Source: Cytobacillus sp. NCCP-133
GTDB taxonomy: Bacteria > Bacillota > Bacilli > Bacillales > Cytobacillaceae
Direction of reading: 5' to 3'
NCBI RefSeq assembly: GCF_026011715.1
Contig: NZ_BRVM01000008.1
Span: 62,001-126,000 of the forward strand
DNA length: 64,000 bases
Shown one piece after another: positions 23,497 through 32,938 of this stretch. Under the pieces are notes generated by a model. It did no database searches and was not told where the DNA came from. It saw only the letters and a list, made by a program, of their open reading frames with translations. The stretch's first letter is position 1; each line of letters begins with the position of its first letter. The position numbers were made by a program, and so were the translations under genes.

Positions 23497-24617
23497 TATC
23501 TTGTCTCCCTTCCTTTTTGGCTTACCCAGTGATCACGGTGAATGACTTCACTGCGATCACTGTTTACAATCTGCATCGCTTCTGAACTAGGCAGTCCTTT
23601 TATGTGGCTCAATTCATCCGAAGAAAAATTAACCTGTCCCTTTCCAAGGATATCTCCTTTTGGGCCAACAACTTCTACGACATCATGAACAAGGAAGTGA
23701 CCGATAATGTTCGTGACACCAGCTGGCAGGAGGCTTTTTCCCTGATTTAAAATCGCGCGGGCAGCTCCTTTGTCCACTTCAATTTTTCCGTTAGGCACGG
23801 AATGCAGCGCAAGCCATTGCTTGGATTGTTTAACGATTGCCTGCGAATTGCTGCCAATATAAGTCCCGTCCCCTTTGCCATTCAAGATCTCTGCTAGTTT
23901 TTCAGGACCGCTGCCAACACCAATAAAGACTCCAACACCCAATGCCAATGCCGTCCGTGCTGCCTCAAGCTTTGTCGTCATCCCGCCGGTACCAACCTTC
24001 GACCCTGAACCGGAAGCGGCCTTTAACAGGTCCTTTGAGATTTCAGCGATGAAATTATATTTTTTTGCTTGCGGGTTTGTTCGCGGATTTGAATCATAAA
24101 TGCCGTTGATGTCTGTCAGGATGATCAGATGCTGTGCCTGGACAAGACCGCTGACAAGAGCTGACAGCATATCATTATCGCCAAACGTCAGCTCCTCAAT
24201 GGATACTGAATCATTTTCATTAATGATGGGAAGAACATTCCGTTTCAACAGCTCAGCCAATGTTGCGTTGGCATTTTGATACTGTTCCTTGTGCAGGAAG
24301 TTTTGCCTTGTTAACAATAATTGGGCTGCCACTATCCCATGCTTTTTAAATTCCTCCGTATATCCTTGCAGCAGCTGCCCCTGCCCGACAGCAGCAGCAG
24401 CCTGTTTCCCGGCAATCGTAACAGGGCGGGCAGGGTAACCAAGATCAGTAAACCCTGCAGCCACTGCTCCGGATGAAATCAAAATAACGTCATGTCCAAG
24501 CTGCTTTAATCGGGCAAGTGCCGCCACATGTTCCTGTAGCTTTTCTATGCAGAGGCCTCCAATTGTATTGGTCAGCGAACTGCTCCCAATTTTGACCACA
24601 ATTCTCTTCTTTTTCAC
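23496..24617 (-). CDS. proB: Glutamate 5-kinase ProB
   Basis: Phosphorylates glutamate with ATP, the first and feedback-inhibited step of proline synthesis. The amino acid kinase domain ([60 protein letters not shown]) spans residues 1-260, followed by a PUA domain to the end. The GTG at 24617 (GTGAAAAAGAAG, preceded by GGTGGAAA) gives 373 residues, the normal length. The open frame continues upstream to 24695 without family similarity. It is the first gene of proBA behind the T-box. Confidence 0.95.
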   Translation of the reverse strand: MKKKRIVVKIGSSSLTNTIGGLCIEKLQEHVAALARLKQLGHDVILISSGAVAAGFTDLGYPARPVTIAGKQAAAAVGQGQLLQGYTEEFKKHGIVAAQLLLTRQNFLHKEQYQNANATLAELLKRNVLPIINENDSVSIEELTFGDNDMLSALVSGLVQAQHLIILTDINGIYDSNPRTNPQAKKYNFIAEISKDLLKAASGSGSKVGTGGMTTKLEAARTALALGVGVFIGVGSGPEKLAEILNGKGDGTYIGSNSQAIVKQSKQWLALHSVPNGKIEVDKGAARAILNQGKSLLPAGVTNIIGHFLVHDVVEVVGPKGDILGKGQVNFSSDELSHIKGLPSSEAMQIVNSDRSEVIHRDHWVSQKGRETR

Positions 24618-24769
24618 ACTTTCCACCAGCCAATCCATTAGAAATTTCAAAGTGCCTAGTTTAGCCCATCCACCCCTCTCAAAGAGAACAGACACACAAA
24701 TATCTCTTTAAGAACGCGAGAAGCGCTTGCGGGTTTATAAGTTCAAAAAATAATTCCAACTATAAAATA

Positions 24770-25012
24770 TAAAAAAGCCCCTCCATCCCTCTAAAAAGGA
24801 CGGAAGAGCTTACTCTTTCGCGGTACCACCTTCATTGGCACTTAACTACAAATGCCCGCTTTGAACTTCCTTTAACGCAGGAATAACGGCCCGGTTTGCC
24901 TGGCAGCTCTAGGGATAGGTTCAATAGCTTTGCAGGCTGCAGGATCTTTCAGCCGGTGAATCCCGCTCTCTTCTTGCCTGAGTTCTATTTACTGGTTCCC
25001 TGTCATGACTTT
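24770..25012 (-). ncRNA. T-box leader (probably proline-specific) of proBA
   Basis: Read on the minus strand it contains the T-box sequence GGTGGTACCGCG (about 24818-24831) preceded by TGCCAATGAA, then a terminator AGCTCTTCCGTCC / GGGATGGAGGGGCT with T6 at 24770-24776. The upstream Stem I region has GAACCTATCCCT, offering CCT as a proline specifier codon. Uncharged tRNA-Pro would stabilise the antiterminator and switch on proBA. Confidence 0.92.
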
Positions 25013-25041
25013 TTTATATAAACGTTTTTATAATTAGAAAT

Positions 25042-25070
25042 ATTATGCATGCTTTTGCATTTTATGTCAA
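25042..25070 (-). promoter_or_regulatory. proBA promoter
   Basis: TTGACA (25065-25070), a 17-nt spacer and CATAAT (25042-25047) on the minus strand, about 30 bp ahead of T-box Stem I. Confidence 0.8.
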
Positions 25071-25283
25071 TAAAAACTTTACAACATTAACGCAAATCAA
25101 CGTTTTACCTATAACATTCCTGCGGATGCAAGAACTGTTTTTACAAATCTCCGCAATGCATCGATGAAGTACCTGGCCGCTTTTGAGAGAGGATTAACAC
25201 GGGAAGCATTTTCATAAGGGAAAATAATAAACCTCCCCTAATAGGGAATGCTAAAAAAATCATTTTAGCGGGAGGAATTGCAT

Positions 25284-26957
25284 ATGGAGTCTAACGGAAA
25301 GAAATTATCCATTTTTTCTCTGGGCGGCATCAATGAGATTGGGAAAAATATGTATGTCATTCAATATGGAGATGATATTTTCGTGATAGATGCCGGCGGA
25401 AAATTCCCGGATGAAAGCTTGCTTGGAATTGATTTGATCATTCCTGATATCACTTACCTTGAGGAAAACAGGGAAAAGATCCGCGGATTAATTATCACCC
25501 ATGGACATGAGGATCATATTGGCGGAGTCCCTTATTTGCTGAAAAAAATCAATATCCCCATTTATGCGACCCGCTTTACGCTTGGGCTCATTGAATTGAA
25601 GCTGTCGGAGCATCGGCTGCTAGCTGATTCAGAGCTTGTCAGCATTGATTCGGAATCCAGTCTTACATTTGGCGAAATAGGCGTGAGCTTTTTCAAAGTA
25701 AATCACAGCATTCCTGATTGCCTGGGGATTGTTTTTCACACGCCAGAGGGCAATATCGTGCATACCGGGGACTTTAAATTTGATTTAACTCCGGTACACC
25801 AGGAGCATTCAGACATTCATAAAATGGCCGAAATCGGGCGATATGGCGTATTGGCGCTTTTATCAGAAAGTACAAATGCCGAACGCAAAGGCTCTACACC
25901 AACCGAGCAGATTGTCGGGGAAAATATGGAGGAAGCGTTTATAAAAGCGCCGCGAAAAATCATTATATCCACTTTTGCTTCCAATGTGAGCCGCGTCCAG
26001 CAGGTGATAGCTGCTGCGAATAAAACCAGCCGAAGACTTGTACTGCTGGGCCGGAGTATGGTAAATGTGGTGAATGTGGCAATCGAGCGCGGCTATCTCA
26101 CTGTACCGGAAGGAATGATTGCCGATCCAAAAGAAGCGATGCATCTGGCACCTGAAAAAGTCTGTATTCTCTGTACTGGTAGCCAAGGTGAACCAATGGC
26201 AGCTCTTTCACGATTATCAACGGGGAATTTTCGCGATGCAGAGATTCATCCGGATGATACGGTCATATTGGCAGCTTCACCCATACCCGGCAATGAGCGC
26301 GATGTTTCAAAAATCATCGATAACCTGTTCCAGCTAGGTGCCCGCGTGATTTATGGTTCCGGCAGTTCAAACGGCATGCACGTATCCGGACACGGCTATC
26401 AGGAAGAATTAAAACTCATGCTTACCTTAATGAGGCCAAAGTATTTTATTCCGATACATGGTGAATACAGAATGCTGCATCACCACCGTTTGCTCGCCGA
26501 GTCTGTAGGTGTGGAAAAAGGAAATACATTCATCGTCAAAAATGGCGATGTGGTGGATATCGAACATGGCGAAGCACGGCAAACAAGGAGAGTTCCGTCA
26601 GGTGATACCTATGTTGATGGAGTTGGCGTTGGCGATATTGGCAGCATTGTCTTGCGTGACCGCAAACAGCTTTCAGAGGATGGCATGATTGTAATTGTCC
26701 TAACGATGAGTAAATCAGAACGCAAAATGATTTCGCGTCCTGACACGATTTCAAGGGGATTTATTTATGCAAGAGAATCAGAGGATTTGCTGAGGGAAAT
26801 TAACCGACGGGTTGAAAAGGCAGTCAATGACCTGCCTGAACAGGACAGAAGCCAGTGGAATGTGATTAAGCAAAGCATTAAAAAATCACTAGGCCAGTTC
26901 TTGTTCGAAAAAACAAAGCGCAAACCGATGATCCTGCCGATTGTAATTGAAATTTAG
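25284..26957 (+). CDS. RNase J family ribonuclease (J1-like paralogue)
   Basis: The 557-residue metallo-beta-lactamase/beta-CASP RNase keeps the zinc motif HGHEDHIGG (His73, His75, Asp77, His78) that RNase J2 has lost. It also has HTGDFKFD, the beta-CASP region with STFASNVSRVQQV, SGHGYQEELK, PIHGEYRML and the C-terminal KTKRKPMILPIVIEI. The sequence is closer to J1 than J2, yet its context (proBA on one side, a YabR-like gene on the other) is not the usual rnjA locus. It may be an additional paralogue. ATG 25284 has GGAGG 8 nt upstream. Confidence 0.9.
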   Translation: MESNGKKLSIFSLGGINEIGKNMYVIQYGDDIFVIDAGGKFPDESLLGIDLIIPDITYLEENREKIRGLIITHGHEDHIGGVPYLLKKINIPIYATRFTLGLIELKLSEHRLLADSELVSIDSESSLTFGEIGVSFFKVNHSIPDCLGIVFHTPEGNIVHTGDFKFDLTPVHQEHSDIHKMAEIGRYGVLALLSESTNAERKGSTPTEQIVGENMEEAFIKAPRKIIISTFASNVSRVQQVIAAANKTSRRLVLLGRSMVNVVNVAIERGYLTVPEGMIADPKEAMHLAPEKVCILCTGSQGEPMAALSRLSTGNFRDAEIHPDDTVILAASPIPGNERDVSKIIDNLFQLGARVIYGSGSSNGMHVSGHGYQEELKLMLTLMRPKYFIPIHGEYRMLHHHRLLAESVGVEKGNTFIVKNGDVVDIEHGEARQTRRVPSGDTYVDGVGVGDIGSIVLRDRKQLSEDGMIVIVLTMSKSERKMISRPDTISRGFIYARESEDLLREINRRVEKAVNDLPEQDRSQWNVIKQSIKKSLGQFLFEKTKRKPMILPIVIEI

Positions 26958-26966
26958 ACGATAAAG

Positions 26967-27000
26967 AAGGCAAGCCCGAATGTGGACTTGCCTTTATTTT
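26967..27000. terminator. Bidirectional terminator between RNase J and the S1-domain gene
   Basis: AAGGCAAG / CTTGCCTT stem, T-rich on the plus side and A-rich on the other; it serves two convergent genes. Confidence 0.85.
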
Positions 27001-27009
27001 TAGGGTTGC

Positions 27010-27462
27010 TTATCCGCGTCGTCCGCCTCGGCCGCCCCTTTTGCCTTCAGTATTGCGCTTCAATGAAGAGATATTTTCTTCGCTCGATTTTAAGAACTTT
27101 GCCACCTTGTCTTCAAAGCTTTCTTTTGGTTTGAAATTTCCTCTTGGACGGAAATCTCTGTTGCCGCCGCCGCGGCGATCATCTCTTCCCTGGCGCGGAG
27201 GGCGCGGAGAATAAGATTGTCCTTCAGGTCTGTCTACAGCTTTTTTGATGGACAGAGCAATTTTGCCGTCCTTCTCGCTAAGCACCTTCACAGTAACCTC
27301 GTCGCCTACTGTTAAATGGTCATTCACATCTTTCACATAGCTGTCCGCTACTTCACTAATATGAACAAGACCAGTTGTTCCTCCAGGCAATTCAACGAAG
27401 GCTCCAAAATTTGTAATGCCTGTTACTTTTCCTTGTACCTTACTGCCTATTTCGATTGACAA
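27010..27462 (-). CDS. S1-domain RNA-binding protein, YabR-like
   Basis: The 150-residue protein has one S1 domain (residues 4-72: GSKVQGKVTGITNFGAFVEL, TGLVHISEVADSYVKDV, DGKIALSIKKA). A basic low-complexity linker follows (RPPRQGRDDRRGGGNRDFRPRG), then a short helix and the RGG tail GKRGGRGGRRG. It is the same type as B. subtilis YabR, which normally sits beside divIC and spoIIE. Here it lies tail-to-tail with an RNase J gene, so it is probably a relocated or extra paralogue. A role in RNA binding is likely. Confidence 0.85.
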   Translation of the reverse strand: MSIEIGSKVQGKVTGITNFGAFVELPGGTTGLVHISEVADSYVKDVNDHLTVGDEVTVKVLSEKDGKIALSIKKAVDRPEGQSYSPRPPRQGRDDRRGGGNRDFRPRGNFKPKESFEDKVAKFLKSSEENISSLKRNTEGKRGGRGGRRG

Positions 27463-27584
27463 AAAAACTTCCCCCTCAGTAGTGTTAACAACGATTAATT
27501 ATACCTTCTTTTTGAGATAATTTCAAACTCGGAAAAACGGAGAATGTGCTTGTTCTATGATTTTCCTCGATATTCTACCCGATT

Positions 27585-27770
27585 TTTTGGCGGATAATCA
27601 TGTTTTTTTATTTTTTTGAAGGAAAATGCACTTTTTATTCCTGAAAATGTGCTTCAGTTCTCAGTTCTAATTCGCAAACCCTTTTTTAATGTACGCTTTT
27701 TTATGTGCAGATAAAATTTTTTTGCGGATAGAACTGATTCATGTGAGGATAAAAAGATATATGTACTCAA
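27585..27770. repeat. Phased ~21-bp repeat array, locus 4
   Basis: Units such as TTTTTTGGCGGATAATCA, TTTTTTATGTGCAGATAAAA, TTTTTTGCGGATAGAACTGA and TTCATGTGAGGATAAAAAGA recur every 20-21 bp. The array lies 3' of the BASS transporter gene. The 27463-27584 part shows no gene. Confidence 0.68.
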
Positions 27771-27795
27771 TAAAAAACATGAAAAAGTTAGCAAC

Positions 27796-28761
27796 TTAAG
27801 CAGCATGCCCCTCCTCAACGGCTCCATTGCTAAAGTACCGCTTAATAAATACGCCAAAAAGCGAAGCCAGCACCTGCTGAAACAGCATCGAAATCACTAC
27901 GGGTACCGCAACAGCCGGCGGAAAATACGTTATTGCCAGGACGGCACCTATACTGATGTTCCTCATCCCGCCATTAAAGGTTACCGCCACGGTGGTATCA
28001 CGGTCATATTTCATCATATTTGCGAGGATGAAGGAAAACAGATAGCCCATAAAGGCGACACAAAAAACGGTGATGCCAATCAGAATTAACTTCAGATTCA
28101 CCTCTCTCAAATATGGGGCAACTACTGCCCCATTCAGCATGACGACAACCGCCATCCCGAGTTTTGAAAAAGGAGCGAGCCGGCTGCTCATAATAGCAGT
28201 CACCTTCCCTTTAGAAACCTGATTTAAGATCATCCCGGCTAATGAAGGAAGCAGAACCATCCAGAATAGACCAGCCATCATCGGCCATATCTCCATTTTT
28301 ACAGTCGTATGAAAAAAGACAGACAATGTCAATGGCACAATAAACGGAGAAAGAAAGGTATCCAAAAGGATAATGGACAATGTCAGCGGTATGTTTCCTT
28401 TATAAATCGATACCCATATAAAACTCGAGATGCCTGTAGGAATGGCCATTGCCAGCACGAGTCCCCTAATGGTGTAGGAATCATTTCCAAATACCAAGTG
28501 GCCGGTACTCCACGCGAAAAGCGGCATTAAAATATGCAGCATAAATACAATGAGAAAGAGCGGTTTAGGATGATGAAGGATTTCTTTTAATAAACGTAAA
28601 TTCGAATTAAGGCTTCCGGAGAACGTCATAAAAGCGAAAACCCAAGGGATAATGTATGAATATTCCTTCAGATGCCCGGCCAGCAAAACTCCGAGCACCA
28701 CACTTGCTGGAGTGATCAAAGGCATGATTTTTTCCAGTTGTTTGTTTAACTTATAGAGCAC
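27796..28761 (-). CDS. Bile acid:sodium symporter (BASS/SBF) family transporter
   Basis: The 321-residue protein has nine to ten TM segments. The signatures FMTFSGSLNSNLRLLKEIL (TM2-3), VLAMAIPTGISSFIW and TFNGGMRNISIGAVLA (the sodium-site crossover region) place it in the SBF/BASS family together with YocS-like proteins. Bacterial members import organic acids or precursors such as pantoate with sodium; the substrate here is open. ATG 28761 lacks a strong SD, but GAAGGGAG is near. It is monocistronic. Confidence 0.85.
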   Translation of the reverse strand: MLYKLNKQLEKIMPLITPASVVLGVLLAGHLKEYSYIIPWVFAFMTFSGSLNSNLRLLKEILHHPKPLFLIVFMLHILMPLFAWSTGHLVFGNDSYTIRGLVLAMAIPTGISSFIWVSIYKGNIPLTLSIILLDTFLSPFIVPLTLSVFFHTTVKMEIWPMMAGLFWMVLLPSLAGMILNQVSKGKVTAIMSSRLAPFSKLGMAVVVMLNGAVVAPYLREVNLKLILIGITVFCVAFMGYLFSFILANMMKYDRDTTVAVTFNGGMRNISIGAVLAITYFPPAVAVPVVISMLFQQVLASLFGVFIKRYFSNGAVEEGHAA

Positions 28762-28862
28762 AATGATGACTCCCTTCTCATTTGCCGTCAGCCAAAAAAA
28801 TAGTTGTCTAACTAATTATATTCCCATGCTGTCACTAGTAAAAAAACAAAAAATAGCCAGGA

Positions 28863-29117
28863 TCACTGGCGTAATCGGCGCTTCTCAGGCATATTTTTCA
28901 GCCATTTCCCAAGCTTATAACTGGTGATTCCATAGCCTGCAGCTGCAAGAATGCCCATGCCCAGCGTAAGCTTCCAAATAAGTTCTTCACCCAAATAATA
29001 GCCTGCCCCTGTCCCGATTATGCCTAACAATAAAAGCTGAAAAAGCTGCTTCTTGTTATTTTCATAGATCGCAAATTGAAATTCCCTTCTCTGCTCGATT
29101 TCTGTTAGCTGCTCCAT
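28863..29117 (-). CDS. Small hypothetical membrane protein (84 aa)
   Basis: The N-terminal amphipathic helix (MEQLTEIEQRREFQFAIYEN) is followed by two TM segments (LFQLLLLGIIGTGAGYYLGE and LGMGILAAAGYGITSY) and a basic tail. There is no known motif. It starts at ATG 29117. Function unknown. Confidence 0.55.
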   Translation of the reverse strand: MEQLTEIEQRREFQFAIYENNKKQLFQLLLLGIIGTGAGYYLGEELIWKLTLGMGILAAAGYGITSYKLGKWLKNMPEKRRLRQ

Positions 29118-29706
29118 TTTTCTCGGTGCTTCTAAAAATTCTGCCGCAGAATGGAAGAGTTTAAACAGAGGCTGTGACTGAATGACTCTCCAAATGAAAG
29201 CCCAATTATTTCCCTGCGAACCAATCTATTCCGTAAAAACGGGCCTTGCTAACTCAGCCAGCTCTTCTACCGGTGAGAGATTCCGTATAATTCCTTCTAT
29301 TGTCATTAAGGATCAGCTTTCTGGTTTTCGGAAGAAGAACTAGAACAAATAAGGCCAGAGTAAGAACAAGGAAACTATAAAAAACGGGCCTTATTAAAGT
29401 AAAAGTACAGTTCCTTCTGTTGCCAAAGATGCGTACGTATACATACATCCCCCTAAACGCCCCTAGATTAGTATTATTTTACAATTAATTGGTGAATCAT
29501 TCCACCCGCCATAACGGCTGCACAGTTCAAATGCATCCCACAATTTACGATTCTTCCACTATCAAACATCATTTTACGTGTTTATGTGATCACTTTTCCA
29601 TTGACATGCACCTCTGAATAGCCAATTCACAATCAATTTTACATCTGCTTTGTTTAATTGATATAGGAAAGAAGGTTATTTGTCAGCGTCTTTCTTGATT
29701 AGAGGC
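29118..29706. other. Gene-poor stretch
   Basis: No ORF here has a ribosome binding site together with family similarity. Two short copies of ACGGGCCTT (near 29242 and 29384) and AT-rich sequence are all I see. An open frame on the minus strand at 29254-29448 is judged spurious. Confidence 0.5.
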
Positions 29707-29811
29707 TTTATCGTTCATATAAAATCATTTATTTGCGTTATCATGATATTTATCTATGTAATAAAGGTCTATTTCTGCGTTATAAATCATTTTATCCCGC
29801 TTATAAAAAAT
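29707..29811. repeat. Phased ~21-bp repeat array, locus 5
   Basis: Units start at 29707, 29728, 29749, 29770 and 29791, exactly 21 bp apart, with consensus TTTATYTGCGTTATAAAATCA. It lies 3' of the esterase gene and its terminator. Confidence 0.8.
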
Positions 29812-29836
29812 AATTCTTGATTTTGCCCCCCAAATA

Positions 29837-29858
29837 AAGCCTGTCCAAAAGGACAAGC
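29837..29858 (-). terminator. Esterase gene terminator
   Basis: GGCTTGTCC / GGACAGGC stem with TTTT loop, followed by TTTATTTG on the minus strand. Confidence 0.8.
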
Positions 29859-29865
29859 CACTTAT

Positions 29866-30624
29866 CTATGCATAAACCTCTATTCTCATGTTCTGTACAA
29901 ACTTATGCGTCTTTTCAATAATCTTATCCTGATCGAAATCCATAGAGGCAACATGATAAGAGTTATATAGCGGAAGAATTTCTTTTTGTTCCGAACCAAT
30001 TTGGTCTGCGATATAATCCGTACATTCAGCAGGAACTACATGGTCCTCAATGGATTTAAAGCACAGAACAGGATTTTTAATAGCTGGCAAGATGGCAGAA
30101 GTTTTCGCCATCGCCTCCTGCAGCTCATGAATCGAGCGAATGGATACTTTCCCATACGTTATTTCCTCAACCCCTGAACGTTTTATGTCAGGTTCCCCCT
30201 CAGGAATATACTGCGGACTTAATTTCCCAATTAAGTAGTCATATGCAGGCACCTTCAATGCAGCATTTATTAAAACCAGCCCATTAATGTCAGGATATTT
30301 TTTTCCCAGCCACAAAGCCAGGGCACCGCCCATCGATTGCCCAACCACATACACAGTGGAACACCTTTCACGCAGGAATAGATAACCCTTTTCCATTTCA
30401 GCATACCAATCCATATGCGTTGTCTTTTCCATATCCTTATAATGCGTACCATGCCCTTTAAGCCTTGGCGCAAAAACAGAATAGCCCAGTTTTCCAAAAG
30501 CTTCTCCTAAATACCGTACACTTTGGGGAGTTCCAAGAAACCCATGTGTGATTAAAAGACCGACTTCATTGCCTTCCAAATAAAATGATTCTGCACCTTC
30601 CAAAACAGGGTAAATTTCCCTCAT
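29866..30624 (-). CDS. Alpha/beta hydrolase, carboxylesterase (Est30-like)
   Basis: The 252-residue hydrolase has an oxyanion region LLITHGFLGTPQSVRYL and nucleophile elbow GQSMGGALAL (Ser). The acid is in SIEDHVVPAE and the His in NSYHVASMD near the C-terminus. This matches thermophilic Bacillus Est30-type carboxylesterases acting on short acyl esters. ATG 30624 is favoured by GGGAGG 7 nt upstream; the frame is open further to 30660 without support. It is monocistronic. Confidence 0.88.
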   Translation of the reverse strand: MREIYPVLEGAESFYLEGNEVGLLITHGFLGTPQSVRYLGEAFGKLGYSVFAPRLKGHGTHYKDMEKTTHMDWYAEMEKGYLFLRERCSTVYVVGQSMGGALALWLGKKYPDINGLVLINAALKVPAYDYLIGKLSPQYIPEGEPDIKRSGVEEITYGKVSIRSIHELQEAMAKTSAILPAIKNPVLCFKSIEDHVVPAECTDYIADQIGSEQKEILPLYNSYHVASMDFDQDKIIEKTHKFVQNMRIEVYA

Positions 30625-30815
30625 CACACTATTCCTCCCTCGAAAAATGAATAAACTCATTATATTGCCTAGTATTCCGATCTGTCAACTTGTATTTAAA
30701 TAGATCAGTTGTACTTCCAGCAGTAGGTTTGCGGCACAACAGGTTCATATACGATTTTCATACCCTAAATCGGTTAAAGCATCCTATTCACTTTGTAAAC
30801 TATTCAAATATAAAG

Positions 30816-30859
30816 TTGACATTCTATAATGTAAACCATAAAATATAAACAGTTAACCT
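30816..30859 (+). promoter_or_regulatory. bioY promoter with BirA-box-like repeat
   Basis: TTGACA (30816-30821), 17-nt spacer and TAAAAT (30839-30844). An inverted pair ATGTAAACC (30829-30837) ... GTTAACC (30852-30858) overlaps the -10 and resembles the TGTTAAC/GTTAACA BirA operator of Bacilli, though imperfect. Repression by biotinylated BirA is likely. Confidence 0.6.
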
Positions 30860-30883
30860 AATAATCAGAATTGGAGAGGTATT

Positions 30884-31447
30884 ATGAAAGTTAAAGAGAT
30901 TACATACGTAGCTTTATTTGCAGCAGTGATGGGCGCACTGGGGCTTGTCCCTCCTATTATGCTATCCTTCACACCCGTTCCGATTACTTTGCAAACTTTA
31001 GGCGTACTCTTAGCCGGTGGAATTCTCGGCGCAAGACTCGGCGGGATCAGCATGGCTGTGTTCCTTCTGCTCGTGGCTGTCGGGGCTCCATTATTATCCG
31101 GCGGACGCGGAGGCATTGGTGTTTTTTTCGGTCCGAGTGCCGGCTATTTAATTGCTTATCCGCTGACAGCATTCTGTGTGGGGTATTTGCTGTCACGCTT
31201 CCGTACGGTAAAATTAATGAATGTATTGTTTGTTAACTTGACTGTCGGAATCTTTCTCATTTACGTTTTTGGCATTCCGGTCCAGGCATTTATGATGAAT
31301 ATTCCATTGCTTGATGCAATTAAATTAAGCCTTGTCTACATTCCTGGCGATATCTTAAAAGCTTTGCTCGCATCCCTGTTAGTGTATAGGCTTTTAAAGC
31401 ATCCAGTCATCAGGAAGCAATTCTCAAAATCTCTGGAGACACTTTGA
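30884..31447 (+). CDS. bioY: Biotin transporter BioY (YhfU-like)
   Basis: The 187-residue ECF S-component has six TM segments. BioY signatures are FTPVPITLQTLGVLLAGGIL and the GPSAGYLIAYPLTAF block. It binds biotin in the membrane and works alone or with the shared EcfAT module. It heads the bioY-yhfT-yhfS cluster, the same order as B. subtilis yhfU-yhfT-yhfS, linking biotin uptake to fatty-acid metabolism genes. Confidence 0.95.
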   Translation: MKVKEITYVALFAAVMGALGLVPPIMLSFTPVPITLQTLGVLLAGGILGARLGGISMAVFLLLVAVGAPLLSGGRGGIGVFFGPSAGYLIAYPLTAFCVGYLLSRFRTVKLMNVLFVNLTVGIFLIYVFGIPVQAFMMNIPLLDAIKLSLVYIPGDILKALLASLLVYRLLKHPVIRKQFSKSLETL

Positions 31448-31480
31448 TGTGTCTCTTTTTCATAAGGAGAGGACATAACA

Positions 31481-32938
31481 TTGGCCAATATAACATCTTC
31501 TATCCAGGAATTTTCCATGCGCTTTCCGGACAAAGCGGCGATTGTAACGAATAGCCAGACACTCTGCTATCAAGATTGGTACTCCTTAATTGCCAAAACA
31601 GCAAGCTGGCTTCATACCCTCCCTTTTTCAGCTAAAAGGATCGGGTTCATCCTGCCAAATGGAATCCCTTTTCTTCAGCTCTTTGCTGGCGCTTCCATGG
31701 CTGGATGGACGGCAGTCCCCTTCGATCTCAAATGGAAGGATGATGAATGGAAAAAGCGATTGAGGCTTTCTGATCCTTCTATCATGATCACAACGAAAGA
31801 GTATTACCATCAAATGACACCTTATCATCCTTTTGTGCTGATATGGGAGGATTGTCTGGAGGAAATTCTGAAAAAAGAACAAACCATACATATTGAAACC
31901 AATTGCAGCCCGCCTTTTTATATGGGTTTCACTTCTGGCACTACAGGCGATCCGAAGGCGTTTGTCCGCTCCCATCAATCATGGGCTGCCAGCTTTCTTG
32001 TCAATAAGCATGACTTCTGTATGGATGAAGAGGAGCATGTGCTCATTCCCGGATCACTGATTCATTCCCACTTCTTATATGGTGCGGTAAGCACCCTCTG
32101 TACTGGAGGAACAGTACACCTTCTGAATAAATTCAGTGCAGCGAAGAGCCTTTCCCTGTTAGAGGCAAGAGCTATTACAACTCTGTATGTTGTTCCGACC
32201 ATGATTTCAGCCATTTTAAAAGAAGATAGAATCATAGACAAAGCGATCAAAATTATTTCCTCTGGTGCAAAATGGGATGAACAATCAAAAGCTGAATTTT
32301 ATAAATCATTCCCTCAAGCGTCCATGATTGAATTTTATGGTGCTAGTGAATTAAGTTATGTAACCTGCCTGGGTGACGGCAAAAAAGCAGATTCGGTCGG
32401 AAAGCCATGCTATGGGGTAGAAATCGAGATTAGAGGAACCAATAATGAAAAGCTTGAACCATATGAAATTGGAAAAGTCCATGTCAGAAGCGATATGATT
32501 TTTGATGGATACCTTTATCCAGAGGCAAAACAGCCGGGAAGCATACAGGATGAAGAAGGATGGGCAACGGTAGACGATATGGGCTATGTGGATGATGAGG
32601 GCTATCTGTATATAAGCGGCCGGGAAAAAAATATGATTTTATATGGAGCCATTAATATTTTTCCCGAAGAGATTGAAAAAGTGATATCTCAGCACCCGGA
32701 AGTTGAAGAAGTCGCCGTGATTGGTTTGTCCGACCCTTACTGGGGACAAATTACAGCCGCTGTCATAAAAGGGTATGCTTCGACTCTTGAGCTGAAACGG
32801 CTATGCAAACATCATTTGGCAGCCTATAAAGTTCCCCGCAAATGGTTTTACCTGGATGAAATGCCCTACACCACAAGCGGAAAAATTGCCCGAGCTAAAC
32901 TAAGAGATTCTATTGAAAGCAAGGTGATCAGCTATTAA
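31481..32938 (+). CDS. yhfT: Acyl-CoA synthetase (AMP-forming), YhfT-like
   Basis: The 485-residue ANL enzyme has the AMP-binding loop YMGFTSGTTGDPKAF, the adenine motif EFYGASELSY, the hinge region WATVDDMGYVDDEGYLYISG and the C-terminal Lys loop YTTSGKIARAK. It should activate a carboxylic acid, possibly a medium or long fatty acid, to its CoA ester. A TTG start follows AAGGAGAGG. It is 33 bp downstream of bioY, and its stop overlaps the proposed start of the thiolase gene. Confidence 0.9.
   Translation: MANITSSIQEFSMRFPDKAAIVTNSQTLCYQDWYSLIAKTASWLHTLPFSAKRIGFILPNGIPFLQLFAGASMAGWTAVPFDLKWKDDEWKKRLRLSDPSIMITTKEYYHQMTPYHPFVLIWEDCLEEILKKEQTIHIETNCSPPFYMGFTSGTTGDPKAFVRSHQSWAASFLVNKHDFCMDEEEHVLIPGSLIHSHFLYGAVSTLCTGGTVHLLNKFSAAKSLSLLEARAITTLYVVPTMISAILKEDRIIDKAIKIISSGAKWDEQSKAEFYKSFPQASMIEFYGASELSYVTCLGDGKKADSVGKPCYGVEIEIRGTNNEKLEPYEIGKVHVRSDMIFDGYLYPEAKQPGSIQDEEGWATVDDMGYVDDEGYLYISGREKNMILYGAINIFPEEIEKVISQHPEVEEVAVIGLSDPYWGQITAAVIKGYASTLELKRLCKHHLAAYKVPRKWFYLDEMPYTTSGKIARAKLRDSIESKVISY

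Noticed and set aside
29254-29448. 64-residue minus-strand ORF with one hydrophobic segment
   Set aside because: No ribosome binding site, no family similarity and an odd Arg/Tyr-rich composition; it lies in a stretch that looks non-coding.
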